NCBI GenBank assembly: GCA_012510445.1
Contig: JAAZIA010000030.1
Location: 35,893 to 99,892 of the forward strand
Length of the DNA: 64,000 bases
From: Bacteroidales bacterium
Lineage (GTDB): Bacteria > Bacteroidota > Bacteroidia > Bacteroidales > UBA932
Direction: 5' to 3'
Shown here: in pieces, positions 29,828-40,404 of the stretch
How the letters are laid out: every line of letters starts with the position of its first letter
How positions within the stretch are numbered: the stretch's first letter is position 1
Made by a program: the position numbers and the translations under genes
Notes under the pieces: generated by a model
Seen by the model: only the letters and a program-made list of their open reading frames with translations
Told to the model about the DNA's origin: nothing
Databases searched by the model: none

Positions 29828-31694
29828 TACCATCAACAACCCGCAAGACCTAAAAAAACTTGCACCGGAACAACTGCCTGCTCTATGTGATGAAATCAGG
29901 CAATATATTACAGAGTGCTGTGCGCGCAACCCAGGACACCTGGGAGCCAGCCTGGGAACGGTAGAACTTACCGTTGCCTTGCATTACGTATACGACACTC
30001 CGGTAGATAAGATTGTATGGGACGTAGGTCATCAGGCATACGCTCATAAAATATTGACAGGACGCCGGGAAGCTTTTCTTAAAAACAGATGTTACAACGG
30101 ACTTAGCGGTTTTCCCAGAATGGACGAAAGCCCGTACGATGCTTTTGGTACCGGTCACTCGTCAACTTCTATTTCTGCAGCCTTGGGCTATGCCACGGCA
30201 GCGGCCATGCGTGGCAGCCCGGAAAAAGCCATAGCCGTTATAGGAGACGGTTCCATGACGGCAGGACTGGCGTACGAAGGACTGAATAACGCCGGAGCCG
30301 GAGATTCAGACTTACTTATTGTTCTGAACGACAACAAAATGGCCATTGAACCCAACGTGGGAGGTTTGCACAATTCGCTCCTTAAGCTTACCACCTCTAG
30401 GCGGTACAACAAATTAAAACAAAGAACGTGGAAGGCTTTGGGTACAAGCGCTATCCGTGACTCTGTACAAAGGATGGTAAAAGCAGGAAAACGTCTTTTT
30501 GTAAAAGAAAGTACCTTATTTCAGCCTTTGGGCATCCGATATTTTGGCCCGGTAGACGGGCACGATGTCATCCATCTTATCCATACGCTTAAAAGACTAA
30601 AAAGACTAAAAGGTCCTCGGCTCTTACACGTACTTACCATAAAAGGGAAAGGATTTGCTCCGGCAGAAAACGATCAGGCCGCATGGCATGCTCCCGGTTT
30701 GTTTGATGTAGAAACAGGAAACAAGCTGAGTGAATGTGCCAACCCCACAGAAAAGAAGGTTAAATTTCAGGAAGTCTTTGGCCATACGCTTTTGGAACTG
30801 GCACGTACCAACCCCAATATTGTAGGCATTACGCCGGCCATGCCCAGCGGTTGTTCCCTTAATATTATGATGAAAGAAATGCCGGAACGGTGCTTTGATG
30901 TGGGCATTGCCGAACAGCACGCCGTTACTTTTTCTGCCGGACTGGCTGCTGCGGGACTGCTTCCCTACTGCAACATATATTCTACGTTTATGCAGCGTGC
31001 TTACGACTCTGTAATACATGACGTAGCCATTCAGGGACTTAAAGTTGTATTCTGTCTGGACCGCGGAGGGCTGGTAGGAGAAGACGGACCTACCCACCAC
31101 GGTTCCTTTGACCTGGCTTATTTCAACTGCATACCCGGCCTGTACGTTGCAGCGCCCATGGACGAAGAAGAACTCAGAAATATGATGTATTCTGCCCAGG
31201 ATAAAAAATACATCACTACCAGCATCCGTTACCCCAGGGGGTCGGGAACGGGGGCCAAAGACTGGAAGAAACCTTTCCGGTTTATAGAACCGGGTAAGGC
31301 ACGTCTTTTGAGCGAAGGTAAAGACGTAGCCTTGTTAAGCCTGGGTGCAGCAGGTATTATGGGAGCAAAAGCCGTTGCTCTGGTGGCAGAGAAAGGCATT
31401 TCGATACAACATTACGACATGCGTTTTCTAAAACCGGCAGACCAAGAGGTTCTGGATTACGTAACCCGCACCTTTTCCAAAGTAGTTACCCTGGAAGACG
31501 GTTGCCTTATAGGAGGCTTACATAGTACTGTAAGTGCATATGCTGCCGGACGTAAGGAAGCCATCAGCCGGGTGGTAGGACTGGGAATACCTGACCGTTT
31601 TATACAGCACGGAAAAGTGCAGGAGCTGTACCAAGCATGCGGGTACGATACGGCAAGCATTGCTCGTGCCCTTGAAGACCTTGCAGTTGCATGA
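29811..31694 (+). CDS. dxs: 1-deoxy-D-xylulose-5-phosphate synthase
   Basis: 627-residue thiamine-diphosphate enzyme that condenses pyruvate and glyceraldehyde 3-phosphate, the first step of the MEP isoprenoid route. It shows HxGASLGTVELTVALHY, the TPP motif GDGSMTAGLAYEGLNNAG, GHD in the central region and EQHAVTFSAGLA in the second domain. The conserved DRAG motif reads DRGG here. The start chosen is ATG 29811 (MASLIDTI), inside the end of purA; the track start 7 codons upstream is a TTG. The isoprenoids feed UppS, also in this window. Confidence 0.95.
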   Translation: MASLIDTINNPQDLKKLAPEQLPALCDEIRQYITECCARNPGHLGASLGTVELTVALHYVYDTPVDKIVWDVGHQAYAHKILTGRREAFLKNRCYNGLSGFPRMDESPYDAFGTGHSSTSISAALGYATAAAMRGSPEKAIAVIGDGSMTAGLAYEGLNNAGAGDSDLLIVLNDNKMAIEPNVGGLHNSLLKLTTSRRYNKLKQRTWKALGTSAIRDSVQRMVKAGKRLFVKESTLFQPLGIRYFGPVDGHDVIHLIHTLKRLKRLKGPRLLHVLTIKGKGFAPAENDQAAWHAPGLFDVETGNKLSECANPTEKKVKFQEVFGHTLLELARTNPNIVGITPAMPSGCSLNIMMKEMPERCFDVGIAEQHAVTFSAGLAAAGLLPYCNIYSTFMQRAYDSVIHDVAIQGLKVVFCLDRGGLVGEDGPTHHGSFDLAYFNCIPGLYVAAPMDEEELRNMMYSAQDKKYITTSIRYPRGSGTGAKDWKKPFRFIEPGKARLLSEGKDVALLSLGAAGIMGAKAVALVAEKGISIQHYDMRFLKPADQEVLDYVTRTFSKVVTLEDGCLIGGLHSTVSAYAAGRKEAISRVVGLGIPDRFIQHGKVQELYQACGYDTASIARALEDLAVA

Positions 31695-31711
31695 TTTTTT
31701 TGCTGTTTTTT

Positions 31712-31742
31712 TTTGGTAGTTTAAGGAAATCGTTTATCTTTG
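31712..31742 (+). promoter_or_regulatory. Promoter of the tRNA-tuf operon
   Basis: TTTG at 31712-31715 and TATCTTTG at 31735-31742 with 19 bases between them match the full Bacteroidota -33/-7 consensus. It lies 27 bases upstream of the first tRNA and probably drives the tRNA, tuf and perhaps secE-nusG genes. Confidence 0.75.
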
Positions 31743-31768
31743 CCGCTCCAAAATGCAGGGATGTTTTT

Positions 31769-31842
31769 GCCGATGTAGCTCAGTTGGTCAGAGCAGCTGA
31801 TTTGTAATCAGCAGGTCGTGGGTTCGAATCCCTCTATCGGCT
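31769..31842 (+). tRNA. tRNA-Thr (anticodon TGT)
   Basis: A full cloverleaf is readable: acceptor GCCGATG/TATCGGC, D-arm GCTC...GAGC, anticodon stem GCTGA/TCAGC with loop TTTGTAA (anticodon TGT) and T-loop TTCGAAT. CCA is not encoded. First of four clustered tRNAs upstream of tuf. Confidence 0.96.
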
Positions 31843-31874
31843 CACCAGTTATTTGACAGAATGTATTATATTAG

Positions 31875-31960
31875 GGGAGGGTACCAAAGTGGCCAAATGG
31901 GGCAGACTGTAAATCTGCTGACGAACGTCTTCGTAGGTTCGAATCCTGCCCCTCCCACCA
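31875..31960 (+). tRNA. tRNA-Tyr (anticodon GTA)
   Basis: Class II tRNA with a long variable arm (GACGAACGTCTTCGT region). Acceptor GGGAGGG pairs with CCCTCCC, the anticodon loop is CTGTAAA (GTA), the T-loop is TTCGAAT, and the terminal CCA is encoded at 31958-31960. Confidence 0.96.
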
Positions 31961-31961
31961 T

Positions 31962-32034
31962 GCGGAAGTAGCTCAGTTGGTAGAGCATCAGCCTTCCAAG
32001 CTGAGGGTCGCGAGTTCGAACCTCGTCTTCCGCT
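31962..32034 (+). tRNA. tRNA-Gly (anticodon TCC)
   Basis: Acceptor GCGGAAG/CTTCCGC, anticodon loop CTTCCAA (TCC) and T-loop TTCGAAC. It starts one base after the CCA of tRNA-Tyr. CCA is not encoded; five T follow shortly after. Confidence 0.96.
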
Positions 32035-32051
32035 CTTTTTGTGCACCAAAA

Positions 32052-32123
32052 GCCAGTGTAGCTCAGGGGTAGAGCGCTTCCTTGGTAAGGAAGAGGTCAT
32101 GAGTTCAAATCTCATCACCGGCT
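32052..32123 (+). tRNA. tRNA-Thr (anticodon GGT)
   Basis: Anticodon stem CTTCC/GGAAG with loop TTGGTAA (GGT) and T-arm ATGAG-TTCAAAT-CTCAT. The acceptor GCCAGTG against CACCGGC leaves an A-C mismatch at pair 4-69. Otherwise it is canonical, 72 bases, without encoded CCA, 38 bases before tuf. Confidence 0.93.
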
Positions 32124-32161
32124 CTGAATTTCATTATAGAGTTATTATAAATTATTAAATT

Positions 32162-33349
32162 ATGGCAAAAGAAACCTTTAAAAGGGATAAACCCCACGTA
32201 AACATCGGGACTATAGGTCACGTTGACCATGGAAAAACTACTCTGACAGCCGCCATCACGCAGGTATTGGCCAAAAGAGGTCTGTCCGAAATACGTTCAT
32301 TTGATTCCATTGATAACGCTCCTGAAGAGAAAGAACGCGGTATCACCATCAATACATCACACGTTGAATACCAAACGGCAGAACGTCACTATGCACACGT
32401 TGACTGCCCCGGTCACGCAGACTACGTTAAAAACATGGTTACCGGTGCCGCCCAGATGGACGGTTCCATTCTGGTAGTTGCTGCCACTGACGGCCCCATG
32501 CCTCAGACAAACGAACACGTTCTGCTGGCACGCCAGGTAAACGTTCCCAGGATTGTGGTTTTCTTGAACAAATGCGACATGGTGGACGACGAGGAAATGC
32601 TTGATTTGGTAGAACTGGAAGTTCGCGATCTTTTGTCAAAATACAACTTTGACGGTGACAACGTACCCGTAGTACGCGGTTCTGCTTTAGGTGCTCTTAA
32701 CGGAGAAACCGAGTGGGAAGACAAAATTATGGAACTGATGGACCATGTAGACACGTACATTCCCATCCCCCTTCGTGATAACGAAAAACCGTTCATTCTG
32801 CCTGTAGAAGACATTTTCTCCATTACAGGACGTGGTACTGTAGCTACCGGACGTATTGAAACCGGTGTTATTAAAACAGGTGACCAGGTAGAAATTGTAG
32901 GATTGGGCGAAAAACCCAGAACAAGCGTTGTAACCGGTGTGGAAATGTTCCGCAAAATCTTAGACAGAGGAGAAGCCGGTGATAACGTAGGACTCTTGCT
33001 CCGTGGTGTAGACAAGAAAGAAGTAAAACGCGGACAAGTTATCTGCCGTCCAGGAACCATCACCCCGTACAAGAGCTTTTCTGCAGAAATTTACGTTCTG
33101 AAGAAAGACGAAGGTGGCCGTCATACGCCCTTCCACAACAAGTATCGTCCTCAGTTCTTCCTGCGTACATTGGACGTTACCGGTGAAGTACATCTTCCGG
33201 AAGGAGTGGAAATGGTCATGCCGGGCGACAACGTCTCTATCAATGTAGAGTTGATCTACCCCGTAGCCTTGAACGAAGGTCTCCGTTTTGCCATCCGCGA
33301 AGGAGGCCGTACGGTAGGTGCCGGTCAGATTACAAAAGTAGGCGACTAA
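32162..33349 (+). CDS. tuf: Elongation factor Tu
   Basis: 395-residue GTPase delivering aminoacyl-tRNA to the ribosome. G motifs [17 protein letters not shown] and NKCD are intact, and the C-terminal beta-barrel domains ([27 protein letters not shown]-like end) are of normal length. The leader is AT-rich with no SD. It lies in the tRNA-tuf-tRNA-Trp-secE order typical of Bacteroidota. Confidence 0.98.
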   Translation: MAKETFKRDKPHVNIGTIGHVDHGKTTLTAAITQVLAKRGLSEIRSFDSIDNAPEEKERGITINTSHVEYQTAERHYAHVDCPGHADYVKNMVTGAAQMDGSILVVAATDGPMPQTNEHVLLARQVNVPRIVVFLNKCDMVDDEEMLDLVELEVRDLLSKYNFDGDNVPVVRGSALGALNGETEWEDKIMELMDHVDTYIPIPLRDNEKPFILPVEDIFSITGRGTVATGRIETGVIKTGDQVEIVGLGEKPRTSVVTGVEMFRKILDRGEAGDNVGLLLRGVDKKEVKRGQVICRPGTITPYKSFSAEIYVLKKDEGGRHTPFHNKYRPQFFLRTLDVTGEVHLPEGVEMVMPGDNVSINVELIYPVALNEGLRFAIREGGRTVGAGQITKVGD

Positions 33350-33377
33350 TTACGGCCTGTTTATTGTATATACTTTT

Positions 33378-33410
33378 CACAGGTTTAGCTCTTGTATGGC
33401 TAAACCTGTG
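33378..33410 (+). repeat. 12-bp perfect inverted repeat between tuf and tRNA-Trp
   Basis: CACAGGTTTAGC and GCTAAACCTGTG are separated by 9 bases. The RNA would form a stable hairpin, but no T-run follows on either strand, so it does not look like a standard intrinsic terminator. It may be a processing site or partial terminator between tuf and the tRNA-Trp-secE part. Confidence 0.75.
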
Positions 33411-33416
33411 TATTCC

Positions 33417-33490
33417 AGGGGCATAGTTTAAGGGTAGAATAGCGGTCTCCAAAACCGTTGATGGGCGTTCGAATCGCTCTGCCCCTGCCA
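33417..33490 (+). tRNA. tRNA-Trp (anticodon CCA)
   Basis: Acceptor AGGGGCA/TGCCCCT, anticodon stem CGGT/ACCG with loop CTCCAAA (CCA), discriminator G and an encoded 3' CCA (33488-33490). It lies between tuf and secE. Confidence 0.96.
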
Positions 33491-33573
33491 GTACGGGATG
33501 TGTTACGACCCCGTATGTAAAAATCCAACAACAGGAGAGGCTTCCACCTCCATTTGTTGCAAACGAACAAAAC

Positions 33574-33768
33574 ATGAGCAAAATCGGAATGTATTTCAAA
33601 GACTCCTACAACGAGCTGGTTCATAAAGTGAGCTGGCCCTCCTGGAGTCAACTGCAAAACAGTGCTATTATAGTAATGGTAGCTTCTGTTATTTTTGCCT
33701 TGGTAATTTTTGCTATGGATTTCACTTTTAGGAATTTGATGGAGTTTCTCTACAAAGCTTTGTACTAA
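33574..33768 (+). CDS. secE: Preprotein translocase subunit SecE
   Basis: 64-residue single-helix form of SecE: a short amphipathic stretch with the conserved NELVHKVSWPSW followed by one membrane helix (about 30-50). It stabilises SecY in the inner-membrane translocon. The leader contains AGGAG 37 bases upstream, partly complementary to a following CCTCC, so it is probably not used as an SD. nusG follows after 22 bases. Confidence 0.95.
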   Translation: MSKIGMYFKDSYNELVHKVSWPSWSQLQNSAIIVMVASVIFALVIFAMDFTFRNLMEFLYKALY

Positions 33769-33790
33769 TAGCATAAATTTAGGAAGAGAA

Positions 33791-34342
33791 ATGACAACAG
33801 AGGATGCTAAAAAGTGGTACGTTGTAAGAGCGGCCGGAGGCAAAGAAAAGAAAGCCAAAGAATATATAGAAAACGAGGTGAAAAGATTGAACCTCCAAGA
33901 TCATGTATCTCAGGTGCTCATCCCTACTGAAAAAATTTACCAGGTAAAAAACGGTAAAAAAATCAGTAAGGAACGTATCTTTTATCCCGGCTACATTCTT
34001 ATAGAAGTAGCACTTACCGCTGAAATTCAGCATATGATCACTAGTCTTCCCCATGTATCCGGTTTTTTGGGAGCTGTCAAAGGTGGGGTACCCGTTCCCA
34101 TTCGTGTGGCAGAGATCAATAGGATCCTGGGAAGAGTAGATGAGCAAGCAGAAAGAGACGAAGAAAACATTACCCCTTACCTGGTTGGAGAAGCCGTAAA
34201 AGTAATTGACGGTCCCTTTAATGGTTTTATTGGAACCGTTGAAGAAGTGCTGGAGGAAAAGAAAAAGCTTAAGGTAATGGTTAAAATCTTTGGAAGAAGA
34301 ACGTTGCTTGAGCTCGGTTTTGTTCAGGTTGAAAAAGAATAA
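33791..34342 (+). CDS. nusG: Transcription termination/antitermination factor NusG
   Basis: 183-residue factor with an N-terminal NGN domain ([36 protein letters not shown]) that contacts RNA polymerase and a C-terminal KOW domain ([21 protein letters not shown]) that contacts Rho or ribosomal protein uS10. It lies directly upstream of the ribosomal protein genes. Confidence 0.97.
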   Translation: MTTEDAKKWYVVRAAGGKEKKAKEYIENEVKRLNLQDHVSQVLIPTEKIYQVKNGKKISKERIFYPGYILIEVALTAEIQHMITSLPHVSGFLGAVKGGVPVPIRVAEINRILGRVDEQAERDEENITPYLVGEAVKVIDGPFNGFIGTVEEVLEEKKKLKVMVKIFGRRTLLELGFVQVEKE

Positions 34343-34356
34343 TTAATCAATCATTT

Positions 34357-34803
34357 ATGGCTAAAGAAATTGCCGGATTAATCAAATTACAGATTAAAGG
34401 CGGTGCTGCCAACCCTTCTCCCCCGGTAGGTCCGGCTCTGGGTTCCAAGGGTGTAAACATAATGGATTTCTGCAAAAGATTTAATGCGCAGACACAAGAC
34501 AGGGCAGGCAAAGTGCTGCCGGTCATCATTACCGTTTACAGTGATAAATCATTTTCATTTATCGTTAAGCAGCCCCCCATTGCTGTTCAATTGAAAGAAG
34601 CTGCCAAAATTGCAGGAGGATCTCCGGAACCAAACCGTAAAAAAGTAGCTTCCGTTACCTGGAATCAGGTTCGTACCATAGCAGAAGGCAAGATGGAGGA
34701 CATGAATGCCTTTACCTTAAAATCTGCCATGAGTATGGTAGCCGGTACCGCACGTAGTATGGGTATAACCGTACGCGGTAACTTTCCCGAAGACGTTAAC
34801 TAA
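34357..34803 (+). CDS. rplK: Large ribosomal subunit protein uL11
   Basis: 148 residues beginning [43 protein letters not shown], the conserved uL11 N-terminal domain. The C-terminal RNA-binding domain follows. It forms the base of the L7/L12 stalk. 14 bases after nusG. Confidence 0.98.
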   Translation: MAKEIAGLIKLQIKGGAANPSPPVGPALGSKGVNIMDFCKRFNAQTQDRAGKVLPVIITVYSDKSFSFIVKQPPIAVQLKEAAKIAGGSPEPNRKKVASVTWNQVRTIAEGKMEDMNAFTLKSAMSMVAGTARSMGITVRGNFPEDVN

Positions 34804-34817
34804 ACTTCTATGTAGAA

Positions 34818-35519
34818 ATGAGTAAACTAACTAAAAAACAAAAAGAAGTATACGCCAAGGTAGAGCCTGAAAAAGTATACAAGCTTTCAGAGGCTTGTGA
34901 ACTTGTAGGTCAAACCAGCATTACCAAGTTTGATGCTTCTGTGGAAATGGCAGTTCGTTTGAACGTTGATCCCAGAAAAGCAAACGAGATGGTACGTGGC
35001 GTGGTGACTCTTCCGCATGGAACGGGAAAAGACGTTCGTGTTCTGGTACTTTGCACTCCCGATAAAGAGGAAGAAGCCAAGAGTGCCGGTGCAGATCACG
35101 TAGGACTTGATGAGTATATAGAAAAAATAAAGAAAGGCTGGACAGACGTGGACGTTATTATTTGTACTCCCTCTGTGATGGCCAAAGTAGGTCCTGTAGG
35201 CCGTATTTTAGGCCCCCGCGGGCTTATGCCCAACCCCAAATCGGGAACAGTGACTATGGACGTTGGAAAAGCAGTGGCAGAGGTTAAAGCCGGTAAAATA
35301 GACTTTAAAGTGGACAAAACCGGAATCATTCATGCCGCTATTGGGAAAGTATCCTTTGATCCCAAGAAGCTCTACGAAAACGCTTACGAATTTCTAACTA
35401 CTATTATTAAGCTTAAACCTCAGGCACTTAAAGGAACTTACGTGAGAAGCATATACATGTCTTCTACCATGGGACCCGGTATTTCAGTAGATACCAGAGC
35501 CGGGACAGCTACAGAATAA
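34818..35519 (+). CDS. rplA: Large ribosomal subunit protein uL1
   Basis: 233-residue protein with the conserved block [18 protein letters not shown] and a long N-terminal helix ([21 protein letters not shown]). It forms the L1 stalk and in many bacteria represses its own mRNA. 14 bases after rplK. Confidence 0.98.
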   Translation: MSKLTKKQKEVYAKVEPEKVYKLSEACELVGQTSITKFDASVEMAVRLNVDPRKANEMVRGVVTLPHGTGKDVRVLVLCTPDKEEEAKSAGADHVGLDEYIEKIKKGWTDVDVIICTPSVMAKVGPVGRILGPRGLMPNPKSGTVTMDVGKAVAEVKAGKIDFKVDKTGIIHAAIGKVSFDPKKLYENAYEFLTTIIKLKPQALKGTYVRSIYMSSTMGPGISVDTRAGTATE

Positions 35520-35531
35520 GAATAGTGTATT

Positions 35532-36053
35532 ATGAAGAAAGAACTAAAAGAACGCATTGTAGACGGTTTGGTAGCTCAGCTTAAAGAAACCCCGGATTTC
35601 TATCTTGTGAACATAGAGGGGCTCAATGCCAAGAAAACCTCGGAACTCCGCAGAGAGTGTTTTGAACAAGAGATTAAACTGGTAGTAGTTAAAAATACGC
35701 TGCTAAAACGTACACTCGAACAAGTAGCTGCAGAAGAAATGGACTTGTTGTTCCCCCTGCTGGAAGGTTCAACAGCCATTATGTTCACCCGGAGCGTCAA
35801 TGCTCCTGCCAAATTGATTAAATCGTTTGGTAAGAAGCACGGCAAACCCGTTTTGAAAGGAGCCCTTGTTCAAGAAAGTGCCTACCTTGGAGAAGACCAA
35901 TTGGATACACTCCTACATATCAAATCCCGTGAAGAACTCATTGGAGATATTGCAGGTCTTATCTTATCCCCTGCCCAAAGACTCGTATCTGCTATACAGT
36001 CTTCCGGCAGCAATGTAGCCGGTATTGTTAAAACACTGGCAGAACGTGAATAA
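35532..36053 (+). CDS. rplJ: Large ribosomal subunit protein uL10
   Basis: 173 residues; conserved N-terminal region YLVNIEGLNAKKTSELRRECFEQEIKLVVVKNTLLKRTL, which binds 23S rRNA, and a C-terminal helix that anchors L7/L12 dimers. rplL follows after 39 bases. Confidence 0.97.
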   Translation: MKKELKERIVDGLVAQLKETPDFYLVNIEGLNAKKTSELRRECFEQEIKLVVVKNTLLKRTLEQVAAEEMDLLFPLLEGSTAIMFTRSVNAPAKLIKSFGKKHGKPVLKGALVQESAYLGEDQLDTLLHIKSREELIGDIAGLILSPAQRLVSAIQSSGSNVAGIVKTLAERE

Positions 36054-36092
36054 TTGTAAACAGGTAAATCAAATTTTAATTTATAAACAACC

Positions 36093-36470
36093 ATGGCAGA
36101 ATTGAAACAAATGGCAGAAGCCATTGCTAATCTTACCATTAAAGAAGCTATTGAATTAGCAAATATCTTAAAAGACGAATACGGAATTGAGCCGGCCGCA
36201 GCAGCCGTTGCCGCAGTAGCTGCTCCCGGAGCAGAAGGTCCTGCTGCCGAAGCCGAACAAACTCAATTTGATGTTATACTTGTCTCCGCAGGGCAGGCAA
36301 AACTGCAAGTCATTAAGACTGTTAAAGACATTACAGGCCTTGGCTTGAAAGAGTCAAAAGAGCTTGTTGACAACGCTCCTAAAGCTTTGAAAGAGAAAAC
36401 CAGCAAAGCCGAAGCAGAACAAATAAAAGCCCAAATTGAAGAAGCCGGCGGAGAAGTTGAAATTAAATAA
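36093..36470 (+). CDS. rplL: Large ribosomal subunit protein bL12
   Basis: 125 residues: N-terminal dimerisation helices, an Ala/Glu-rich hinge ([22 protein letters not shown]) and the C-terminal factor-binding domain [39 protein letters not shown]. It is followed by two hairpins before rpoB. Confidence 0.98.
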   Translation: MAELKQMAEAIANLTIKEAIELANILKDEYGIEPAAAAVAAVAAPGAEGPAAEAEQTQFDVILVSAGQAKLQVIKTVKDITGLGLKESKELVDNAPKALKEKTSKAEAEQIKAQIEEAGGEVEIK

Positions 36471-36476
36471 ACTCAC

Positions 36477-36537
36477 TTCCCGCCCGGAGCGGGAACGGTA
36501 CCAGGTTTAGGACCCCGGTGGGGTTCTAAGCCTTTTT
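36477..36537 (+). terminator. Tandem hairpins and terminator/attenuator between rplL and rpoB
   Basis: The first hairpin is TTCCCGC-CCGGA-GCGGGAA (36477-36495). The second, at 36503-36533, pairs AGGTTTAGGACCCC with GGGGTTCTAAGCCT over 14 base pairs (two of them GU) around a GGT loop, followed by five T. No -7 box is seen before rpoB, so rpoBC expression would depend on partial read-through. Confidence 0.75.
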
Positions 36538-36575
36538 GTCGTTAAAAACGTTTATTTTCAACAAATCCTTAGATA

Positions 36576-39500
36576 ATGCCGCAAAAAGCTAATATTCAGC
36601 GAATTAACTTCGCAAAATCAAAAACCCTCCTAGATCATCCCGATTTTTTGGAGGTACAATTAAAATCATTCCAGGACTTTTTCCAACTGGAAACAACGCA
36701 GGAGAACAGGAAAAACGAAGGATTGTACAAGGTATTTCAAGAGAATTTTCCCATTACAGATACCCGTAACAACTTTGTACTTGAATTCATTGATTACTTT
36801 ATTGATCCGCCGCGTTACTCCATTGAAGAATGTCTGGACAGAGGCCTTACTTTTAGTGTTCCGCTAAAAGCAAAGCTCAAACTGTACTGTACAGACGAGG
36901 AACACGAAGACTTTGAAACGGTTATCCAGGACGTTTACCTGGGAACCATCCCCTACATGACCCCCCGGGGAACTTTTGTTATCAACGGTTCTGAACGCAT
37001 TGTTGTCTCTCAACTGCACCGGTCCCCCGGCGTATTTTTTGGACAAAGCATTCACGCCAACGGAACAAAGCTATACTCTGCAAGGATCATTCCTTTTAAA
37101 GGTTCCTGGATTGAATTTGCCACAGACATCAACAACGTGATGTATGCCTATATTGACAGGAAGAAAAAACTGCCTGTCACTACGCTGCTTAGAGCCATTG
37201 GCTATGAAAGCGATAAAGACATCCTGGAAATTTTTGGATTGGCTAACGAAGTTAAAGTAACTAAAACAGGGCTCAAGAAAAACCTGGGCAGACAGCTGGC
37301 CGCCCGCGTACTAAAGTCCTGGATAGAAGACTTTGTAGACGAAGACACCGGTGAAGTAGTATCTATTGAACGTAACGAAGTAGTGTTGGACAGGAACACC
37401 GTTCTGGAGGAAGACCACATAGAACTGATCATAGATTCCGGTACTGCCACCATTCTGTTGCATAAAGAGGATGCCAACATTGGAGATTATGCTATCATCC
37501 ACAACACGTTGCAAAAAGACCCCTGCAATTCGGCCAAAGAAGCCGTCATATATATTTACAGGCAACTTCGTAATTCAGAACCACCAGACGAGGCAACTGC
37601 CAACGATGTTATAGACAAACTGTTTTTCTCTTCTAAGCGTTACGACTTGGGAGACGTGGGACGTTACCGCCTGAACCGCAAATTGGGTCTTACCACTTCT
37701 GCAGATACCAAGGTATTGACAAAAGAAGATATCATTGCCATTATCAGCCACCTGATTCAGCTCATCAATTCCAAGGCTATAGTAGACGACATTGACCACC
37801 TGAGCAACCGTCGTATCCGTACGGTTGGAGAACAGCTGGCCAACCAATTTAGCGTTGGGCTTTCCAGGATGGCAAGAACCATCCGCGAAAGGATGAACGT
37901 TAGGGACAACGAGGTATTTACTCCCATTGATTTGATCAACGCCAAAACGTTATCGTCAGTCATCAACTCATTCTTTGGAACGTCTCAACTGTCTCAATTT
38001 ATGGACCAGACAAACCCTCTGGCAGAGATGACCCACAAGCGTCGTTTGTCTGCACTGGGCCCCGGCGGTCTGTCAAGAGACAGAGCAGGTTTTGAAGTCC
38101 GCGACGTTCATTACACGCATTACGGAAGGCTTTGTCCCATTGAAACACCGGAAGGTCCCAACATTGGGCTTATCTCTTCCCTTTGTGTTTATGCCCGTAT
38201 CAACGAACTGGGTTTCATAGAAACACCGTACAGAAAAGTATGTGAAGGCCAGGTAGACCTTTCCGACAAAGGCTACGTGTATATGAGTGCCGAGGAAGAA
38301 GAAGAACGTATGGTGGCACAAGCGAACGTAAACCTGGACAATCAGGGTCACATCACAGACGAGAGGATCAAATGCCGGTACGAGGCAGACTACCCTGTAG
38401 TATCCAAAGAAGAAGTCCAACTGATGGACGTAGCTCCTAACCAGATTGCCTCTATTGCCGCCTCGCTCATTCCCTTCCTGGAACACGACGATGCCAACCG
38501 TGCCTTAATGGGCTCTAACATGATGCGTCAGGCCGTTCCCCTTATTCAGCCGGAAGCACCCATCATTGGCACCGGATTGGAAGATACCGTAGTCCGCGAC
38601 AGCAGGACGCAAATTACGGCAGAAGGGAAAGGAGAAGTAGTCTATGTAGATGCTAATGAAATACACATCCGTTACGAAAAGAGCGAAGATGAAAAATTCA
38701 TCAGCTTCTTCCCGGAAGTGACTGTTTACAAGTTGCCCATCTACAGAAAAACAAACCAGAACACGGCTGTAAACTTAAAGCCCATTGTAAGAAAAGGTGA
38801 AAAAGTAAAGGCCGGCCAACTCCTTACAGACGGTTACGCCACAAAGAACGGAGAACTGGCTTTGGGCCGCAATTTGAAAGTGGCCTTTATGCCCTGGAAA
38901 GGATACAACTTTGAAGACGCTATAGTGCTGTCCGAGAGGATGCTTCGCGAAGACGTATTTACTTCTATCCACGTAGACGAGTACATTATGGAAGTACGCG
39001 ACACAAAACGCGGTATGGAAGAACTCACCAGCGACATCCCCAACGTATCGGAAGAAGCCACCAAAGATTTGGATGAAAACGGTATCATCCGTATTGGTGC
39101 CCACGTAGAGCCGGGAGACATATTGATTGGAAAAATCACTCCCAAAGGCGAAAGTGACCCGTCTCCGGAAGAAAAACTTCTGAGAGCCATTTTTGGGGAC
39201 AAGGCAGGAGATGTAAAAGATGCTTCTTTGAAAGCTTCGCCTTCTCTTTACGGTACTGTTATTGAAAAACGCCTTTTTTCAAGAGTCACTAAAGAAGGTT
39301 CCAAGAAAGCAAAACCCATTGCCAAAATACAGGTGCAACAAGCCGATGAACGCTATAAGAAGCGTTTTGATGACTTAAAAGAGCTGTTCCTGGACAAAAT
39401 GGAAATCTTGCTTAAAGGAAAACGTTCTTCAGGCATTAACAACCTCTACGGAGAATTGACCATTGAAAAAGACGTTGCCTTTACACGGGAACTTCTGGAC

Positions 39501-40394
39501 GGTATCAACTACGAGAACATCAACCCCACCAAGTGGACCGGTGACAAACATACGAACAACCTTATTAAAAAGCTCATAAGCCATTACCTGCTAAACCACA
39601 AAGAGCTGGATGCAGAGCTTAAGAGGGTAAAATACAGCCTGACCATTGGGGACGAACTTCCCACGGGCATCATGCAGCTTGCCAAAGTGTATATTGCCAA
39701 AAAACGCAAAATCCGCGTAGGCGACAAGATGGCAGGACGTCACGGAAATAAAGGTATTGTAGCCAAAGTGGTACGTGACGAAGACATGCCCTTCCTGGAC
39801 GACGGCTCTATTGTAGATATTGTATTGAATCCTCTGGGAGTACCCTCCCGAATGAACCTGGGACAAATTTATGAAACGGTACTGGGTTGGGCAGGAGAAG
39901 AACTGGGACTCAGTTTCTCATCGCCCATATTTGACGGTGCCTCTCTGGAAGAAATTACAAAGTATACAGAAAAGGCAAAGATCCCCAAATACGGTAAAAC
40001 ATTCCTGCGTGACGGAGGAACCGGTCAATACTTTGACCAACCTGCCACAGTAGGTATCATATACATGCTCAAACTGGGGCATATGGTAGATGATAAGATG
40101 CATGCTCGTTCCATTGGACCGTATTCATTGATTACACAGCAACCTCTGGGTGGAAAAGCCCAATTTGGAGGCCAGCGTTTTGGAGAAATGGAGGTCTGGG
40201 CTTTAGAAGCCTTTGGAGCGGCTAACATTCTTCAGGAAATCCTTACCGTAAAGTCAGACGACGTAACGGGACGTTCGCGTGCCTATGAATCCATTGTAAA
40301 AGGCGATCCCATGCCCAAACCGGGCATTCCGGAGTCCCTAAACGTACTGATTCATGAATTACGTGGTCTGGGTCTTAGCGTTCACCTGAAATAA
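36576..40394 (+). CDS. rpoB: RNA polymerase beta subunit
   Basis: 1272-residue catalytic-core subunit. The rifampicin region reads [34 protein letters not shown] with the residues commonly changed in resistance all in the sensitive form. Later conserved blocks include [31 protein letters not shown] and [21 protein letters not shown]. The length is normal for Bacteroidota. rpoC follows after 10 bases. Confidence 0.99.
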   Translation: MPQKANIQRINFAKSKTLLDHPDFLEVQLKSFQDFFQLETTQENRKNEGLYKVFQENFPITDTRNNFVLEFIDYFIDPPRYSIEECLDRGLTFSVPLKAKLKLYCTDEEHEDFETVIQDVYLGTIPYMTPRGTFVINGSERIVVSQLHRSPGVFFGQSIHANGTKLYSARIIPFKGSWIEFATDINNVMYAYIDRKKKLPVTTLLRAIGYESDKDILEIFGLANEVKVTKTGLKKNLGRQLAARVLKSWIEDFVDEDTGEVVSIERNEVVLDRNTVLEEDHIELIIDSGTATILLHKEDANIGDYAIIHNTLQKDPCNSAKEAVIYIYRQLRNSEPPDEATANDVIDKLFFSSKRYDLGDVGRYRLNRKLGLTTSADTKVLTKEDIIAIISHLIQLINSKAIVDDIDHLSNRRIRTVGEQLANQFSVGLSRMARTIRERMNVRDNEVFTPIDLINAKTLSSVINSFFGTSQLSQFMDQTNPLAEMTHKRRLSALGPGGLSRDRAGFEVRDVHYTHYGRLCPIETPEGPNIGLISSLCVYARINELGFIETPYRKVCEGQVDLSDKGYVYMSAEEEEERMVAQANVNLDNQGHITDERIKCRYEADYPVVSKEEVQLMDVAPNQIASIAASLIPFLEHDDANRALMGSNMMRQAVPLIQPEAPIIGTGLEDTVVRDSRTQITAEGKGEVVYVDANEIHIRYEKSEDEKFISFFPEVTVYKLPIYRKTNQNTAVNLKPIVRKGEKVKAGQLLTDGYATKNGELALGRNLKVAFMPWKGYNFEDAIVLSERMLREDVFTSIHVDEYIMEVRDTKRGMEELTSDIPNVSEEATKDLDENGIIRIGAHVEPGDILIGKITPKGESDPSPEEKLLRAIFGDKAGDVKDASLKASPSLYGTVIEKRLFSRVTKEGSKKAKPIAKIQVQQADERYKKRFDDLKELFLDKMEILLKGKRSSGINNLYGELTIEKDVAFTRELLDGINYENINPTKWTGDKHTNNLIKKLISHYLLNHKELDAELKRVKYSLTIGDELPTGIMQLAKVYIAKKRKIRVGDKMAGRHGNKGIVAKVVRDEDMPFLDDGSIVDIVLNPLGVPSRMNLGQIYETVLGWAGEELGLSFSSPIFDGASLEEITKYTEKAKIPKYGKTFLRDGGTGQYFDQPATVGIIYMLKLGHMVDDKMHARSIGPYSLITQQPLGGKAQFGGQRFGEMEVWALEAFGAANILQEILTVKSDDVTGRSRAYESIVKGDPMPKPGIPESLNVLIHELRGLGLSVHLK

Positions 40395-40404
40395 AAAATG
40401 TATC

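Noticed and set aside
31849-32118. Minus-strand ORF of 89 residues (RGSNSRPSAWKADALPTELLPHG)
   Set aside because: It is the antisense translation of the tRNA-Tyr, Gly and Thr genes, a well-known source of false proteins in databases.
33330-33599. Minus-strand ORF of 89 residues (AERFERPSTVLETAILPLNYAPG)
   Set aside because: Antisense translation of tRNA-Trp and neighbouring sequence.
37950-38150. Rifampicin resistance mutations in rpoB
   Set aside because: The positions usually changed in resistance carry the sensitive residues ([18 protein letters not shown]).
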